Counted from the first letter of the stretch, positions 8,785-20,679 are shown. The stretch is 64,000 nt of DNA from Antarcticibacterium sp. 1MA-6-2 (GCF_021535135.1 NZ_CP091036.1:4216001-4280000), one strand, 5' to 3'. The notes: generated by a model from the sequence alone, not told the origin. Translations and numbers: made by a program.

Positions 8785-9817
8785 ATGTATAAATCTCTGG
8801 TAAGGCCATTTCTTTTCAAATTTGATCCCGAAAAAATCCACTATTTTACTTTTGATGCCTTACGCAAAATTTGCAGAATTCCGGGAATGTCTTCAATCCT
8901 TCAGAAGAAATACCAAGTAACAGATAAGCGGCTGGAGAGAGAAGTTTTCGGTCTAAAATTCAAAAATCCAGTAGGACTGGCGGCTTAGTTTCGACAAAAA
9001 TGCACAGCTTTACAAGGAGCTGGGGGAATTAGGTTTTGGCTTTGTTGAAATAGGAACTGTAACTCCCAAACCACAACCTGGAAATGATAAGAAAAGGCTT
9101 TTTAGGCTGAAGGAAGATCAGGCGATTATCAACAGAATGGGATTTAATAATGAAGGTGTAGAAGCTGCAGTAGCAAGATTAAAAAGTAATAATCACAATG
9201 TACTGATAGGGGGTAATATTGGAAAGAATAAGGTTACTCCTAATGAAAACGCTGCCGATGATTACCTTATTTGTTTTGAAGCTCTTTTCAATTATGTAGA
9301 TTATTTTGTGGTAAACGTAAGTTCTCCTAATACTCCAAATTTAAGAGAGCTTCAGGATAAAGAGCCTTTGACAAAGCTGCTTCTAAAATTGCAGGAGAAT
9401 AATAATCAAAAACAACATCCAAAGCCGATCCTGCTTAAAATAGCACCAGATCTTACCGATTCTCAACTTCTGGACATTATTGATATAGTCGCTGAATCCA
9501 AAATTGCAGGAGTTATTGCTACTAATACCACTATTTCAAGGGAAGGTTTACAAAGTTCTAATAAAGAAGAGATGGGAGGTTTAAGCGGTAAGCCTCTTAC
9601 TAAAAGATCTACTGAGGTCATTCGATTTCTTTCAGAAAAAAGCAATAACGCCTTTCCTATAATAGGTGTGGGAGGAATTCACTCAGCTGAAGATGCTTTG
9701 GAAAAACTCGCCGCCGGAGCAAGCCTTGTGCAATTATACACCGGGTTTATTTACGAAGGCCCATCTTTAGTAAAAGCTATAAATAAAGCTGTTCTTTTAC
9801 AGCAGGAACAATCGTGA
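8785..9817 (+). CDS. pyrD: dihydroorotate dehydrogenase (quinone), frame break
   Basis: Class 2 PyrD oxidises dihydroorotate to orotate at the inner membrane, passing electrons to the quinone pool (pyrimidine synthesis, fourth step). The N-terminal membrane-associating helix ([22 protein letters not shown]) defines class 2. Core motifs are [30 protein letters not shown], and [11 protein letters not shown] with the catalytic Ser. The break at 8983-8989 reads gcttagt where GCCGGT (Ala-Gly, the near-invariant GLAAGFDK) is expected. The start is at MYKSL; a frame-internal ATG at 8767 precedes the -7 element's TSS region and is unlikely. It overlaps the lysE start by 4 bases. Confidence 0.93.
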
Positions 9818-10429
9818 TAGCGCAACTCTTGCCTTTTCTTACTGCCTCTGTTTTACTCACACTGGCTCCGGGTCCGGACAATATTTATGTACTCGTTCAA
9901 AGCATTTCAAATGGTAAAAAAGCGGGGGTTATTACAACTTTGGGATTAACTTCAGGTATTTTGGTTCACACAAGCTTAGTGGCATTTGGTGTTTCAGCAA
10001 TTATTAAAGAGAGTCAATTTCTATTTAACCTGATTAAAATTTTTGGAGCAATTTATCTCATTTACCTCGCCTGGAAGGTTTATAAAAGTGACGCTTCTAT
10101 TTCCATAAGCTCTGATAAAAAATTGGGGAAAAGGCAATTTTCACTCTACTAAGCAGGGCTTTATTATGAATGTCCTCAATCCCAAGGTTACCATATTTTT
10201 CCTCGCCTTCCTCCCGGGATTTCTTTGGGAGCCGCAAAACAATACAATATTTCAGTTTTATATTCTGGGGTTTATATTTATGCTGCAAACGCTCATTATC
10301 TTTGGTGCTGTGGCACTGCTCGCGGGAAAAATTTCACTCTTTCTTAGAAAATATCCTTCTTCGGGAAAATATATTAAATGGACTCAAATAATAGTATTTT
10401 CAGGTATAGCTGTGTATATTCTAATCTAG
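9814..10429 (+). CDS. LysE family amino-acid exporter, frame break
   Basis: This is a small multi-helix inner-membrane exporter of the LysE/RhtB group, about 205 residues if repaired, starting with GTG in the GTGA overlap with pyrD. Family signs are [30 protein letters not shown] near the N-terminus and [19 protein letters not shown] after the break. The frame changes at 10148-10154, where actaagc stands for a predicted ACCGGC, giving [15 protein letters not shown]. The exported compound cannot be assigned. Confidence 0.87.
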
Positions 10430-10485
10430 AAAATATTAGGAATAGCTCTTAGAGTATATGGTATCTAAAATATTATCTTTGGGCT

Positions 10486-11349
10486 ATGGATGAAATCAAA
10501 TTAATTGAATGTCCGCGGGACGCTATGCAAGGCATTAAAGCCTTTATACCCACAGATAAAAAAGTTCAATACATCCAGTCGCTACTTAGATGCGGATTTG
10601 ATACCATAGATTTTGGCAGTTTTGTCTCTCCCAAAGCCATTCCTCAAATGGCCGATACTTCCCAGGTTTTGGCAGGATTGGACTTATCTTTAACCAGGAG
10701 TAAACTTTTGGCGATAATTGCAAATACCAGGGGGGCAGAGGATGCTTCCAAACACCCGGAAATAAATTATTTGGGATATCCATTTTCAATTTCTGAAAAC
10801 TTTCAAATGAGGAATACTCATAAAACCATAGCAGAATCTGTTGAGACTCTGGGGGAAATTTTAGAAATCGCTGATCAATCCGGCAAGGAGGTAGTGGCAT
10901 ATTTATCTATGGGCTTCGGAAATCCTTACGGGGACCCATGGAATGTCGAAATTGTAGGGGAGTGGACAGAAAAACTTTCGGGAATGGGAGTAAAAATTCT
11001 CTCTCTTTCAGATACTATTGGAAGTTCCACGCCAGATGTAATCGAATATCTTTTTTCTAATCTAATTCCGCGTTATCCTTCCATAGAGTTTGGTGCACAT
11101 CTGCATACTACGCCGGGTTCATGGCACGAAAAAGTTGATGCGGCATATTTGGCAGGTTGCAGAAGATTTGATGGTGCTATTCAGGGATTTGGAGGTTGCC
11201 CTATGGCAAAAGATGAGTTAACAGGTAATATGCCTACAGAAAAAGTTGTTTCCTATGTCACTTCTAAAAAAGCTGAAAGTCATATTAAAATGACCAGCTT
11301 TGAGTCGGCCTATAATGAGGCGACAAAGATTTTTACAGTCTATCATTAG
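10486..11349 (+). CDS. hydroxymethylglutaryl-CoA lyase
   Basis: A DRE-TIM barrel lyase of 287 residues that splits HMG-CoA to acetoacetate and acetyl-CoA (leucine degradation). Visible motifs are ECPRDAMQG at residues 8-16, SMGFGNPYGDPW, GAHLHTTPGSW and the family signature QGFGGCPMAKDELTGN with the catalytic Cys near residue 236. The first motif reads ECPRD where many members have EVGPRDG, but the remaining active site is complete. No leucine-catabolic genes lie beside it in this window. Confidence 0.9.
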   Translation: MDEIKLIECPRDAMQGIKAFIPTDKKVQYIQSLLRCGFDTIDFGSFVSPKAIPQMADTSQVLAGLDLSLTRSKLLAIIANTRGAEDASKHPEINYLGYPFSISENFQMRNTHKTIAESVETLGEILEIADQSGKEVVAYLSMGFGNPYGDPWNVEIVGEWTEKLSGMGVKILSLSDTIGSSTPDVIEYLFSNLIPRYPSIEFGAHLHTTPGSWHEKVDAAYLAGCRRFDGAIQGFGGCPMAKDELTGNMPTEKVVSYVTSKKAESHIKMTSFESAYNEATKIFTVYH

Positions 11350-11484
11350 TGTACGGTAACTTCAGTTAATCTATTGTTCTTAAAAAATTCTTCCTGAAGG
11401 TCCTGCCGGATATTGGAATTTTATTTTAATATTTTCAGCTTTTTCTTCAGCTAAACTTAATTCGGCTTTTGCATTAAAAATCAC

Positions 11485-11492
11485 TACATTTG
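11485..11492 (+). promoter_or_regulatory. candidate guaB -7 element
   Basis: TACATTTG matches TAnnTTTG and lies 23 bases before the guaB start. An upstream TTTG is present but too close for a normal -33 spacing. Confidence 0.45.
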
Positions 11493-11515
11493 CACGCAAT
11501 TAAATCTTAATTGCT

Positions 11516-12987
<1,472 letters not shown>

Positions 12988-13003
12988 AAGTGATTGTAAA
13001 TAA

Positions 13004-13036
13004 CAAAAAGAGGCTACCACTGGCAGCCTCTTTTTT
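13004..13036. terminator. bidirectional terminator between guaB and the OmpH gene
   Basis: The stem agaggct/agcctct with a short inner CCA/TGG pairing has a T-run on the + strand and an A-run on the other side, so it can serve both convergent genes. Confidence 0.85.
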
Positions 13037-13049
13037 GTTGTAGTAGACC

Positions 13050-13559
13050 CTATTGTTTAACGGTAATACCTAATTTTGATATGACTGCCTCTGTAATATC
13101 ATAAGCAGGATCGGCATACGCAAGAGCATTCGCACTTGAATTGATAACCTGGGTATATTTTTGTTCGATAATTACCTGCCTCATTGCTTCATCTATTTTG
13201 GCGTAAAGAGGTTTGGTTAATTCGTTTCTCTTCATTTGAAGTAAGACACTGGCTTTTTGTCGGAAATTTTTTATCTCATTTTCAAGACCTATAATTTCAT
13301 TCTCCTTGGATGTTTTTTCTTCCTGGGTACTGCTCTCTGTAGTAGCCTGGTAATCGGCTACCATTTTTTCATATTTCTGAATAGTTTTTTGTAATTCTTC
13401 CTGCAGCTCGGTGTTGTAAGTCTTTAGACCTTCGTCAACAGTAGCGATTTCAGGCATTTGAGCTAAAATGTATTCGGCATCTATAGTCCCCACCTTGGAT
13501 TGTGCCTGGCAAAAAAATCCTGAAAGCAGGACCGCAAATAATAAAATGTATCTCTTCAT
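13050..13559 (-). CDS. OmpH/Skp family periplasmic chaperone
   Basis: The 169-residue product from MKRYILLFAVLLSGFFCQAQ has a clear signal peptide. The mature part opens KVGTIDAEYILAQMPEI, then a long charged coiled-coil (about residues 40-120, rich in E, K and Q), then PLYAKIDEAMRQVIIEQKYTQVI, the Skp pattern. Skp trimers hold unfolded outer-membrane proteins in the periplasm. I chose this start over an ATG seven codons upstream because it begins the signal peptide. The nearby SurA-like genes serve the same pathway. Confidence 0.9.
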   Translation of the reverse strand: MKRYILLFAVLLSGFFCQAQSKVGTIDAEYILAQMPEIATVDEGLKTYNTELQEELQKTIQKYEKMVADYQATTESSTQEEKTSKENEIIGLENEIKNFRQKASVLLQMKRNELTKPLYAKIDEAMRQVIIEQKYTQVINSSANALAYADPAYDITEAVISKLGITVKQ

Positions 13560-13619
13560 GATTAATTTAAGTTTGGACAAATATAGAAGAGCATTTTATA
13601 ATATCTAAAAAAAATGTAA

Positions 13620-13865
13620 TTATTCCTCTGCATAAACTGTTGCCCTGTGAGGTTTTAGTACATCTCTATAAGTAGGAATGGCAGATTCCGGTATTACCCA
13701 GAACGCGAGCGAATGCATGTCATTAAGGGTTTCTACTCCCGTAATTTCGGTGTTTTGTATATTGTTATTTTTAATAAATTCCTTGAGATGTATTTCGTGA
13801 TGTCTGGCCGTTGGTAAAGAAGCAGGTCCGCGAAAATCCCAGATTAGTTTTATTTTTCTTTCCAT
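13620..13865 (-). CDS. conserved small protein of unknown function
   Basis: An 81-residue protein starting MERKIKLIWDFRGPASLPTA, with a His-rich stretch RHHEIHLKEFIK and no signal or membrane segment. I do not recognise a named domain. The pattern DFRGP...TARHHEIHL with a C-terminal ALKPHRA-like segment (VLKPHRATVYAEE) looks conserved and suggests a small ferredoxin-like or metal-binding fold, but this is a guess. It lies 1 base from the SRPBCC gene on the same strand, so they are probably co-transcribed. Confidence 0.7.
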   Translation of the reverse strand: MERKIKLIWDFRGPASLPTARHHEIHLKEFIKNNNIQNTEITGVETLNDMHSLAFWVIPESAIPTYRDVLKPHRATVYAEE

Positions 13866-13866
13866 A

Positions 13867-14319
13867 TTAATTTTTATCTATTCTTTTTCCTTCTTCTGCA
13901 AAGGCTTTAAAATCTTCCATAAATTGTTGAGTTTGCTTTTTAAAAGATCCTGCCTTTAAAAACCCGATGATCCTCATAAATCCGGAAAATTTAAATTCAT
14001 TATCTGTGATCCACAAGGTAGAATTATCTGGTTCTTCTTCAAAATAACTTTTTTGAGAATTAAAAACTCCCTCTGATTCGTATATAACGTGTAGCTTCTT
14101 TGGAAATACTCTTTTGGTAACGGTTTCAATTATAACGATTTCTCTGTGGCCTATTTTATATTTCAGTTTTGCCCGGGAGCCTACAGCTCCTCTTTGGTCT
14201 CCTAATGAAATAAATGAAATAAATCCTTGTTGCCAGTATTTGAGATAAGCAGGATCTTCCAGTTTATTAAATACTTCTGCTCGTGGCAGGGCAATAATTA
14301 TTTGTTTGGAATATTTCAT
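13867..14319 (-). CDS. SRPBCC family protein
   Basis: A 150-residue START/Bet v1-like protein. It has the N-terminal strand and helix MKYSKQIIIALPRAEVFNKLEDPAYLKYWQ, a beta-rich middle and the C-terminal helix KKQTQQFMEDFKAFAEEG, as is usual for SRPBCC hydrophobic-ligand binders. The ligand is unknown. MKYSKQ was chosen as the start because it begins the first strand of the fold; an ATG seven codons upstream adds only MNKNGTI. It pairs with the 81-residue gene downstream. Confidence 0.8.
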   Translation of the reverse strand: MKYSKQIIIALPRAEVFNKLEDPAYLKYWQQGFISFISLGDQRGAVGSRAKLKYKIGHREIVIIETVTKRVFPKKLHVIYESEGVFNSQKSYFEEEPDNSTLWITDNEFKFSGFMRIIGFLKAGSFKKQTQQFMEDFKAFAEEGKRIDKN

Positions 14320-14507
14320 AATGGTGCCATTTTTGTTCAATACAATTTAATTCAAGATTTTAATATTTTTTTAAAATTTTTTGAAATCGAAAACGTTTAG
14401 TAATAACTTGTTTAAGCTGTGGGATTTCTTATTTTTGCCAGAATATTTTAACATTTTTTTCTGAAGTTCAAAAGGTTAAGTTGAAAAATTGCAATTGTAA
14501 TTTAATA

Positions 14508-15371
14508 ATGAGTAAAAAGTTTTCTTCGGGATTAATAGTTTTCGCAGGTTCTTTAATTGTAACTGCCTGCAATTATTTCGAAAAAACTGAAGAAAAAGAA
14601 ATTTTGGCCAGGGTTAATGAAACATATTTATATAAAGAAGATATAGAAGCTCTGGTAGATGAAAGCATTTCACCAGAAGATAGCGCAATAATTGTTAATA
14701 ATTATATTACTCGTTGGGCTACACAGCAGCTATTAATTGACCGTGCTAAGTTTAATTTAAGTACGGAGCAACAAGAAGAATTTGACGAACTTGTGAAGAA
14801 CTACAAGAACGAATTATATACAAAGGCTTATGCAGATGCCCTGGTTGCCAAAAAGCTGGACACATCTTTAAATCTGGGAGATATTGAAGAATATTATAAA
14901 GAGAATAAAGAAAGCTTTAAATTGAACGAAGATCTCGTAAAGCTTAGGTTTATTAGTTTAGATAAGAATGTCCTGGATTTCCAGGATATTAAAAAGAAAT
15001 TCATCCGTTTTAATGAGAAAGATAAGGCCGAACTGGATGAGACGGCAATTCAATTTAAAAATTATTCCTTCAATGATTCGGTTTGGGTTGGTACTAAATC
15101 GGTGTTCAGCAAAATTGGGCCACTAAATGATTCGAACAAATCCCAACTATTAAAAAAGTCTAATTTTCTTCAGCTTGAAGATTCATTAGAAGTATATTTG
15201 ATTTATGTAAACGATGTGTTATTGAGAAATGAGCAGGCACCCCTCGAGTATGCCAACTCTACAATCAAGCAAATCCTTCTCAATAAAAGAAAGGCCGAAT
15301 TGGTCAAAGAATTAGAAAAAGATATAACAAGAGATGCAATTGAAAACGAACAATTTAAAATTTATAATTAA
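14508..15371 (+). CDS. SurA-like lipoprotein foldase (peptidyl-prolyl isomerase family)
   Basis: About 287 residues from MSKKFSSGLIVFAGSLIVTAC, a lipoprotein signal with the lipobox Cys. The mature part begins EILARVNETYLYKEDIEALV, the N-terminal chaperone segment of SurA/PpiC proteins, followed by a long helical region. No canonical parvulin catalytic core is obvious, so it probably acts as a chaperone. It overlaps the start of the next SurA-like gene by 38 bases in another frame, giving tight coupling. Confidence 0.8.
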   Translation: MSKKFSSGLIVFAGSLIVTACNYFEKTEEKEILARVNETYLYKEDIEALVDESISPEDSAIIVNNYITRWATQQLLIDRAKFNLSTEQQEEFDELVKNYKNELYTKAYADALVAKKLDTSLNLGDIEEYYKENKESFKLNEDLVKLRFISLDKNVLDFQDIKKKFIRFNEKDKAELDETAIQFKNYSFNDSVWVGTKSVFSKIGPLNDSNKSQLLKKSNFLQLEDSLEVYLIYVNDVLLRNEQAPLEYANSTIKQILLNKRKAELVKELEKDITRDAIENEQFKIYN

Positions 15372-16788
15372 AGGCTTTACTGTTGCGGTTATTGCAGCAG
15401 TAGGCCAAATAGGTATTGCACAGGAAGTGATAGTTACAGACAGTACAGCTATCCAGCCCGAAGAGCAATATGTAGAGGCTACACCAACCAGTCAAAATTC
15501 TTCCCGACAAAAAGTAGACGGGATTGCAGGAGTGGTTGGAGGATATGTTATTCTCGATAGTGACGTGCAAATGCTCTTCCAGGATCTAAAGAGCCAGGGG
15601 GTTTCTACAGCAGACGTTACAGATTGCCAATTGGTAAGTAACCTGCTTGAGAATAAATTGTATGCACATCACGCCATCCAGGATAGTATTGTTGTTTCTG
15701 ATGCAGAGCTAAGTAATTATGTGGACCAGCAAATCAACCAGATGGTTCAACAAATTGGTTCTATTGAAAAGGTACTTGCTTTTTATAAGAGAGATTCTGA
15801 AACAGAATTTAAAAGTGAACTTCTTGAAATAAACAAACAAAGAGAGTTATCCAGCAGGATGCAGCAAAAAATTATTGAGAATGTAGAAGTAACTCCCGAT
15901 GAGGTGCGTGCCTATTTCGAATCTATCCCCAAAGACGCAAGACCTATTTTTGGAGATGAGGTTGAGGTAGCACAGATTGTTATTAAACCAGAAATTCCCC
16001 AAAGTGAGAAGCAAAAGATTATTGCCCGTCTTCTCGAAATGAGAGAAGATGTACTCGATAACGGCGCAAGTTTTAATACGAAAGCTATTATGTATTCCCA
16101 GGATCCAGGCTCCAGCAGGGATGGAGGTAAAATGATTGTTTCTCGTAAAGATCCTCTGGATAAAACGTTTAAAGATGTTGCTTTTAGCCTTCAGGAAGGT
16201 GAAGTAAGTGAGCCTTTTGAATCTCAATTTGGATTTCATATTATTAAACTTGATAAAGTCATTGGACAAAATCTTGAAATTCGTCACATTTTATTAATAC
16301 CTGATGTTACCCAGTCTACAATGGATAAAGCTCGAAAACAACTTGATAGTATAAGAAATCAAATTGTTAGTAAGGAAATAACTTTTGCCCAGGCTGCGAA
16401 AAAATATTCTGATGAGGAACAAACTGCAGCGAACAACGGGAGGCTAATTAATCCTACTACGGGAGATACAAGATTTGAACTTACCAAAATAGATCCTACC
16501 ATATATGATCAGGTTGTAAATTTAAAAGAGGGAGAAGTTTCCCTTATACTTTCAGATCAGGATCGTACGGGGAGAGTCTTTTATAAGATCATTATGGTAA
16601 ATAAGCGATTTCCTGAGCATGAAGCTGATTTTGCACAGGATTACATGAAAATTCAGGAACTGGCTTTGCAAAAGAAACAACTGGATGCAATTGCGAAATG
16701 GCAAAAAGAGAAAATTGCCGACACTTACATAAAAATTAATGGAAAATACCGTAATTGTGAATTCACCAATAACTGGTTAAAGCAGTAA
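15334..16788 (+). CDS. SurA-type periplasmic peptidyl-prolyl isomerase
   Basis: A 484-residue exported foldase for outer-membrane proteins. The signal region is GFTVAVIAAVGQIGIAQ. An N-terminal chaperone domain (VDGIAGVVGGYVILDSDVQ) is followed by two parvulin modules: the first near residues 210-310 (ASFNTKAIMYSQDPGSSRDGG, then FGFHIIKLDKV), the second near 315-420 (LEIRHILLIPDV, FAQAAKKYSDEEQTAANNGRL). The start overlaps the previous gene. MoxR follows 4 bases after the stop. Confidence 0.9.
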   Translation: MQLKTNNLKFIIKGFTVAVIAAVGQIGIAQEVIVTDSTAIQPEEQYVEATPTSQNSSRQKVDGIAGVVGGYVILDSDVQMLFQDLKSQGVSTADVTDCQLVSNLLENKLYAHHAIQDSIVVSDAELSNYVDQQINQMVQQIGSIEKVLAFYKRDSETEFKSELLEINKQRELSSRMQQKIIENVEVTPDEVRAYFESIPKDARPIFGDEVEVAQIVIKPEIPQSEKQKIIARLLEMREDVLDNGASFNTKAIMYSQDPGSSRDGGKMIVSRKDPLDKTFKDVAFSLQEGEVSEPFESQFGFHIIKLDKVIGQNLEIRHILLIPDVTQSTMDKARKQLDSIRNQIVSKEITFAQAAKKYSDEEQTAANNGRLINPTTGDTRFELTKIDPTIYDQVVNLKEGEVSLILSDQDRTGRVFYKIIMVNKRFPEHEADFAQDYMKIQELALQKKQLDAIAKWQKEKIADTYIKINGKYRNCEFTNNWLKQ

Positions 16789-16792
16789 TTAC

Positions 16793-17746
16793 ATGAGCGA
16801 TGTTGCAGCGGTAGAAAATCTGGTTGTAAAACATAAACAACTTAAGCAGGAAATTGCAAAAGTTATAGTAGGACAGGAGGAAGTGGTAAACCAGATCCTC
16901 CTGTCTGTATTTGCAGGTGGTCATGCCTTGCTTATAGGAGTTCCGGGATTAGCCAAAACTTTAATGGTAAATACAATTTCCCGTGCCCTGGGACTGGACT
17001 TTAAAAGGATCCAGTTTACGCCTGATCTTATGCCCAGCGATATATTGGGTTCAGAGATTCTCGATGAGAACAGGCATTTCAAATTCATTAAAGGTCCTGT
17101 TTTTTCAAATATTATTCTGGCTGACGAGATTAACAGGACTCCTCCTAAAACCCAGGCAGCACTTCTGGAAGCAATGCAGGAACGTGCTGTTACCGTTGCA
17201 GGAAATCACTATAAGTTAAGTCTTCCTTATTTTGTGCTGGCAACTCAAAATCCCATTGAGCAGGAGGGAACCTATCCTTTGCCCGAAGCGCAACTGGACC
17301 GATTTATGTTTGCCATACATCTGGATTATCCCACTTTTGAGGAAGAAGTAAATGTTGTAAAAAGCACTACTTCAAATAACAAATTTGAAATATCACCTCT
17401 TTTCTCTGCGGAAGAAATTATTAAAATACAGGAATTGATACGACGCATTCCCGTTGCAGACAATGTTGTTGAATACGCAGTAAGATTAGTTGGGAAAACC
17501 CGGCCACAGCACAATGCGGCGCCAGAAATTGTGAAAAACTATGTAGACTGGGGTGCAGGTCCCCGGGCTTCACAAAATCTTATTCTTGCTGCAAAAGCTC
17601 ATGCTGTTGTAAACGGAAAATTTTCTCCTGATATAGAAAATGTTCAGGCTGTTGCTATTGGAATCCTTCGGCATAGAGTCATTAAAAATTATAAAGCCGA
17701 AGCAGAAGGAATAACTGAAGAATATCTAATTAGAAAGTTATTTTAA
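16793..17746 (+). CDS. MoxR family AAA+ ATPase
   Basis: A 317-residue AAA+ ATPase with Walker A GVPGLAKT (about residues 47-54), Walker B IILADEINRTPPKTQ, sensor ATQNPIEQEGTYPLPEAQLDRF and a C-terminal lid ending YLIRKLF. MoxR proteins act with von Willebrand-type metal-binding partners in protein maturation or stress responses. Those partners (DUF58, BatA-like) usually follow directly, but here about 600 bases without an intact gene separate it from aconitase, so its client is not evident. Confidence 0.92.
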   Translation: MSDVAAVENLVVKHKQLKQEIAKVIVGQEEVVNQILLSVFAGGHALLIGVPGLAKTLMVNTISRALGLDFKRIQFTPDLMPSDILGSEILDENRHFKFIKGPVFSNIILADEINRTPPKTQAALLEAMQERAVTVAGNHYKLSLPYFVLATQNPIEQEGTYPLPEAQLDRFMFAIHLDYPTFEEEVNVVKSTTSNNKFEISPLFSAEEIIKIQELIRRIPVADNVVEYAVRLVGKTRPQHNAAPEIVKNYVDWGAGPRASQNLILAAKAHAVVNGKFSPDIENVQAVAIGILRHRVIKNYKAEAEGITEEYLIRKLF

Positions 17747-18353
17747 TGCCTTGAGTAATAGATGAATTTTCTGCTGAAAAACAGAATTTTTCATCCATTG
17801 CATTCCTTTTGCTACAGGAAATTTAGATCCTAACAAAGCCCACATTTTCTAAAATATCCAGATTCTAAATTAATTTCCTGGATTTGCATTATTCTCCTTT
17901 TATCTTCTGCTTCATTGTTTTTGGATGTTCTACGGGAGAAATCTGCCTATAGAACTTTTGAATTCTGCAAAGGAGAAGCTACTTCAATTTAGCGATACTT
18001 ACCCGCACCTTTAGAAAAATTTTCAGGAACAGTAAGTGTTTTTCTCTGCTTGACCAGGAATTAATTAATGCTTTTTATATTTCAGCAGCTTATCGGTAAT
18101 CATATATCCTATATTCCTTTAAAAAATGCCTAATTGTAATCCAAATAATTTTCTGGCTAATTGAATGATAAGGGGTGAAATTTACGAATTTGACATTTTA
18201 AGGGTGTTTAATTCAATATCAAGTAAAATTCATAACTAATTTTTTTAGAATTTTGAAAGATGTTTATTGAATGTTGACTTTAGGTTATAATTTTCAAAAT
18301 CGGGTTAAATTCCTTAATTTTGCAGGACGTTTTGAACAAAAATCTAATAGAAA
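17747..18353. other. 607-base region without an intact gene
   Basis: No open frame of convincing length was found on either strand. An imperfect hairpin (gatgaattttctg against cagaatttttcatc, about 17763-17797) follows the MoxR stop but lacks a T-run. A short plus-strand reading near 17930-18010 (FLDVL, then a frame jump to a YGRNLPIELLNSAK-like stretch) might be the remnant of a DUF58 partner gene, but the evidence is thin. The acn promoter lies at the right end. Confidence 0.5.
18315..18322 (+). promoter_or_regulatory. candidate aconitase -7 element
   Basis: TAATTTTG matches TAnnTTTG 31 bases before the aconitase start. A TTTTC rather than TTTG is found about 19 bases upstream. Confidence 0.4.
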
Positions 18354-20626
18354 ATGGCATACGATATTGATATGATTAGAAAGGTTTATAGCCAGATGGC
18401 GGAACGTGTAAATAAAGCACGTGAAGTTGTTGGAAAACCTTTGACTCTTTCTGAAAAAATTCTTTATTCTCACTTGTGGGATGGCAATGCGACCCAAAGC
18501 TTTACAAGAGGTAAGGATTACGTGGAATTCGCACCAGACAGGATAGCCTGCCAGGATGCCACCGCGCAAATGGCCTTATTACAATTTATGCAGGCTGGTA
18601 AGAAGAACGTTGCTGTACCAACTACTGTACATTGCGACCACCTTATCCAGGCTAAAATGGGAGCTGCAATAGATTTACAGGCAGCTAACAAATCCAGTAG
18701 TGAAGTTTTTGATTTTCTGGAATCTGTTTCCAATAAATATGGGATTGGTTTCTGGAAGCCGGGAGCCGGAATTATTCATCAGGTAGTACTGGAGAACTAT
18801 GCTTTTCCGGGAGGAATGATGATTGGGACAGATTCTCACACTGTTAACGCAGGTGGGTTAGGAATGGTTGCTATTGGAGTGGGAGGTGCAGATGCAGTAG
18901 ACGTAATGGCAGGAATGGCATGGGAATTAAAATTCCCTAAACTTATTGGGGTAAAGTTAACCGGAAAATTATCTGGATGGACGGCTCCTAAAGACGTGAT
19001 CTTAAAAGTAGCGGGTATTCTTACTGTTAAAGGAGGAACTAGGTGCTATTATAGAATATTTTGGGGAAGGTGCGCGCTCTATGTCTGCTACCTGGTAAAG
19101 GTACTATTTGTAACATGGGAGCAGAGGTTGGTGCAACAACTTCTACTTTTGGGTATGATGAGTCAATGGAGAGATACCTTAACGCAACTAACCGCGCCGA
19201 TGTAGCAGAAGCTGCAAACCAGGTAAGAGAACACCTTACAGGTGACGCTGAGGTTTATGCTAATCCTGAACAATATTTTGATGAATTAATAGAAATTAAT
19301 CTTTCCGAATTAAGGCCGCATCTTAATGGACCTTTCACTCCAGACCTTGCTACCCCAATTTCAGAAATGGGAGCAAAGGCACGTGAGAACGACTGGCCAA
19401 TAAATGTGGATTGGGGGCTAATTGGTTCGTGTACCAATTCATCTTATGAAGATCTTACCCGTGCAGCCTCAATAGCTAAGCAGGCGGTAGATAAAAAAGT
19501 TAAGGCAAGATCAGATTTTGGTATTAATCCGGGATCAGAAACAATACGTTATACAGCAGAAAGAGATGGACTTCTTCAAATTTTTGAAGATCTTAATGCT
19601 ACAATTTTTACAAATGCCTGTGGTCCATGTATAGGGCAGTGGGATAGAAGCGACAGGAAAGGAGAAGAAAAGAACACAATTGTTCACTCCTTTAACAGGA
19701 ACTTCTCTAAACGTGCCGACGGAAACCCTAATACTCATGCTTTTGTAGGCTCGCCTGAGATGGTTGCTGCAATTGCAATTTCAGGGCGATTAGACTTTGA
19801 TCCTACCCGGGACAAATTATTAAATGAGGATGGGCAGGAAGTAATGCTGGATGAGCCTACAGGAATTGAGTTACCACCAAAAGGATTTGACGTTAAGGAT
19901 CCGGGTTATGTAGCACCTTCTGAAGATGGAAGTTATGTAGAAGTAAAAGTAGCCAGGGATAGTGAACGTCTTCAACTTCTTGAGCCTTTTGAACCATGGG
20001 ATGGCCAAAATTTAACTTAGTGCTAAATTGTTGATCAAAGCATTTGGAAAATGTACTACAGATCATATTTCTATGGCAGGTCCATGGTTAAGATTCCGTG
20101 GGCATCTTGATAATATTTCTAATAATATGCTTATTGGTGCTATCAATGCCTTCAATAAAAAAACCAATTATGTCAAGAATCAATTAACCGGGGAATATGA
20201 TGGAGTACCCTGGTAGTTCAACGGGCTTACAAGGCAGCTGGAATTCCTACAATAGTTGTGGGAGATCACAACTATGGAGAAGGATCTTCCAGAGAACACG
20301 CGGCAATGGAACCACGCCACCTGGGAGTTAAAGTTGTTTTGGTGAAATCTTTTGCAAGAATTCACGAAACAAACCTTAAAAAACAGGGAATGCTGGGAAT
20401 TACATTCCAAAATGAAGCCGATTATGACCTAATTCAGGAAGATGATACCTTCAATTTCGTAGACCTTGAAGGTTTTGCACCAGACAGGCCTCTTACAATT
20501 GAGGTGGTTCATGCAGATGGTAGTAAGGACGTTATTAAAGCAAATCATACTTACAATTTGCCACAAATAGAGTGGTATAGACAAGGTTCAGCTTTAAATC
20601 TTATTAAAAAGCAGAACGCTGCTTAG
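18354..20626 (+). CDS. acn: aconitate hydratase, four frame lesions
   Basis: Aconitase interconverts citrate and isocitrate in the TCA cycle and holds a 4Fe-4S cluster. The protein, about 755 residues if repaired, matches the mitochondrial-type group: [60 protein letters not shown] (cluster Cys residues), [33 protein letters not shown] and [19 protein letters not shown]. Breaks occur at 19038-19044 (VKGGTGAIIEYF), 19090-19096 ([13 protein letters not shown]), 20015-20021 ([14 protein letters not shown]) and 20206-20213 ([14 protein letters not shown]). Each sits where ACCGGT is predicted. Everything between is well conserved, so the gene itself is most likely intact. Confidence 0.95.
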
Positions 20627-20646
20627 TGAATGAAGTAACTTATATA

Positions 20647-20679
20647 AAAAACTCCTGTATTTCAACAGGAGTTTTTTTG
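20647..20679. terminator. terminator after aconitase, probably bidirectional
   Basis: The stem actcctgt/acaggagt with a six-base loop is flanked by an A-run and a run of seven T. It lies between convergent genes. Confidence 0.88.

Noticed and set aside
17747..18353. Decayed DUF58 gene
   Set aside because: Only two short stretches look similar and need several frame jumps; not enough to annotate.
20620..20627. GCTTAGT at the aconitase stop as another corrupted RCCGGY
   Set aside because: The stop here fits the normal family length, so the TAG may be real; it cannot be decided from sequence.
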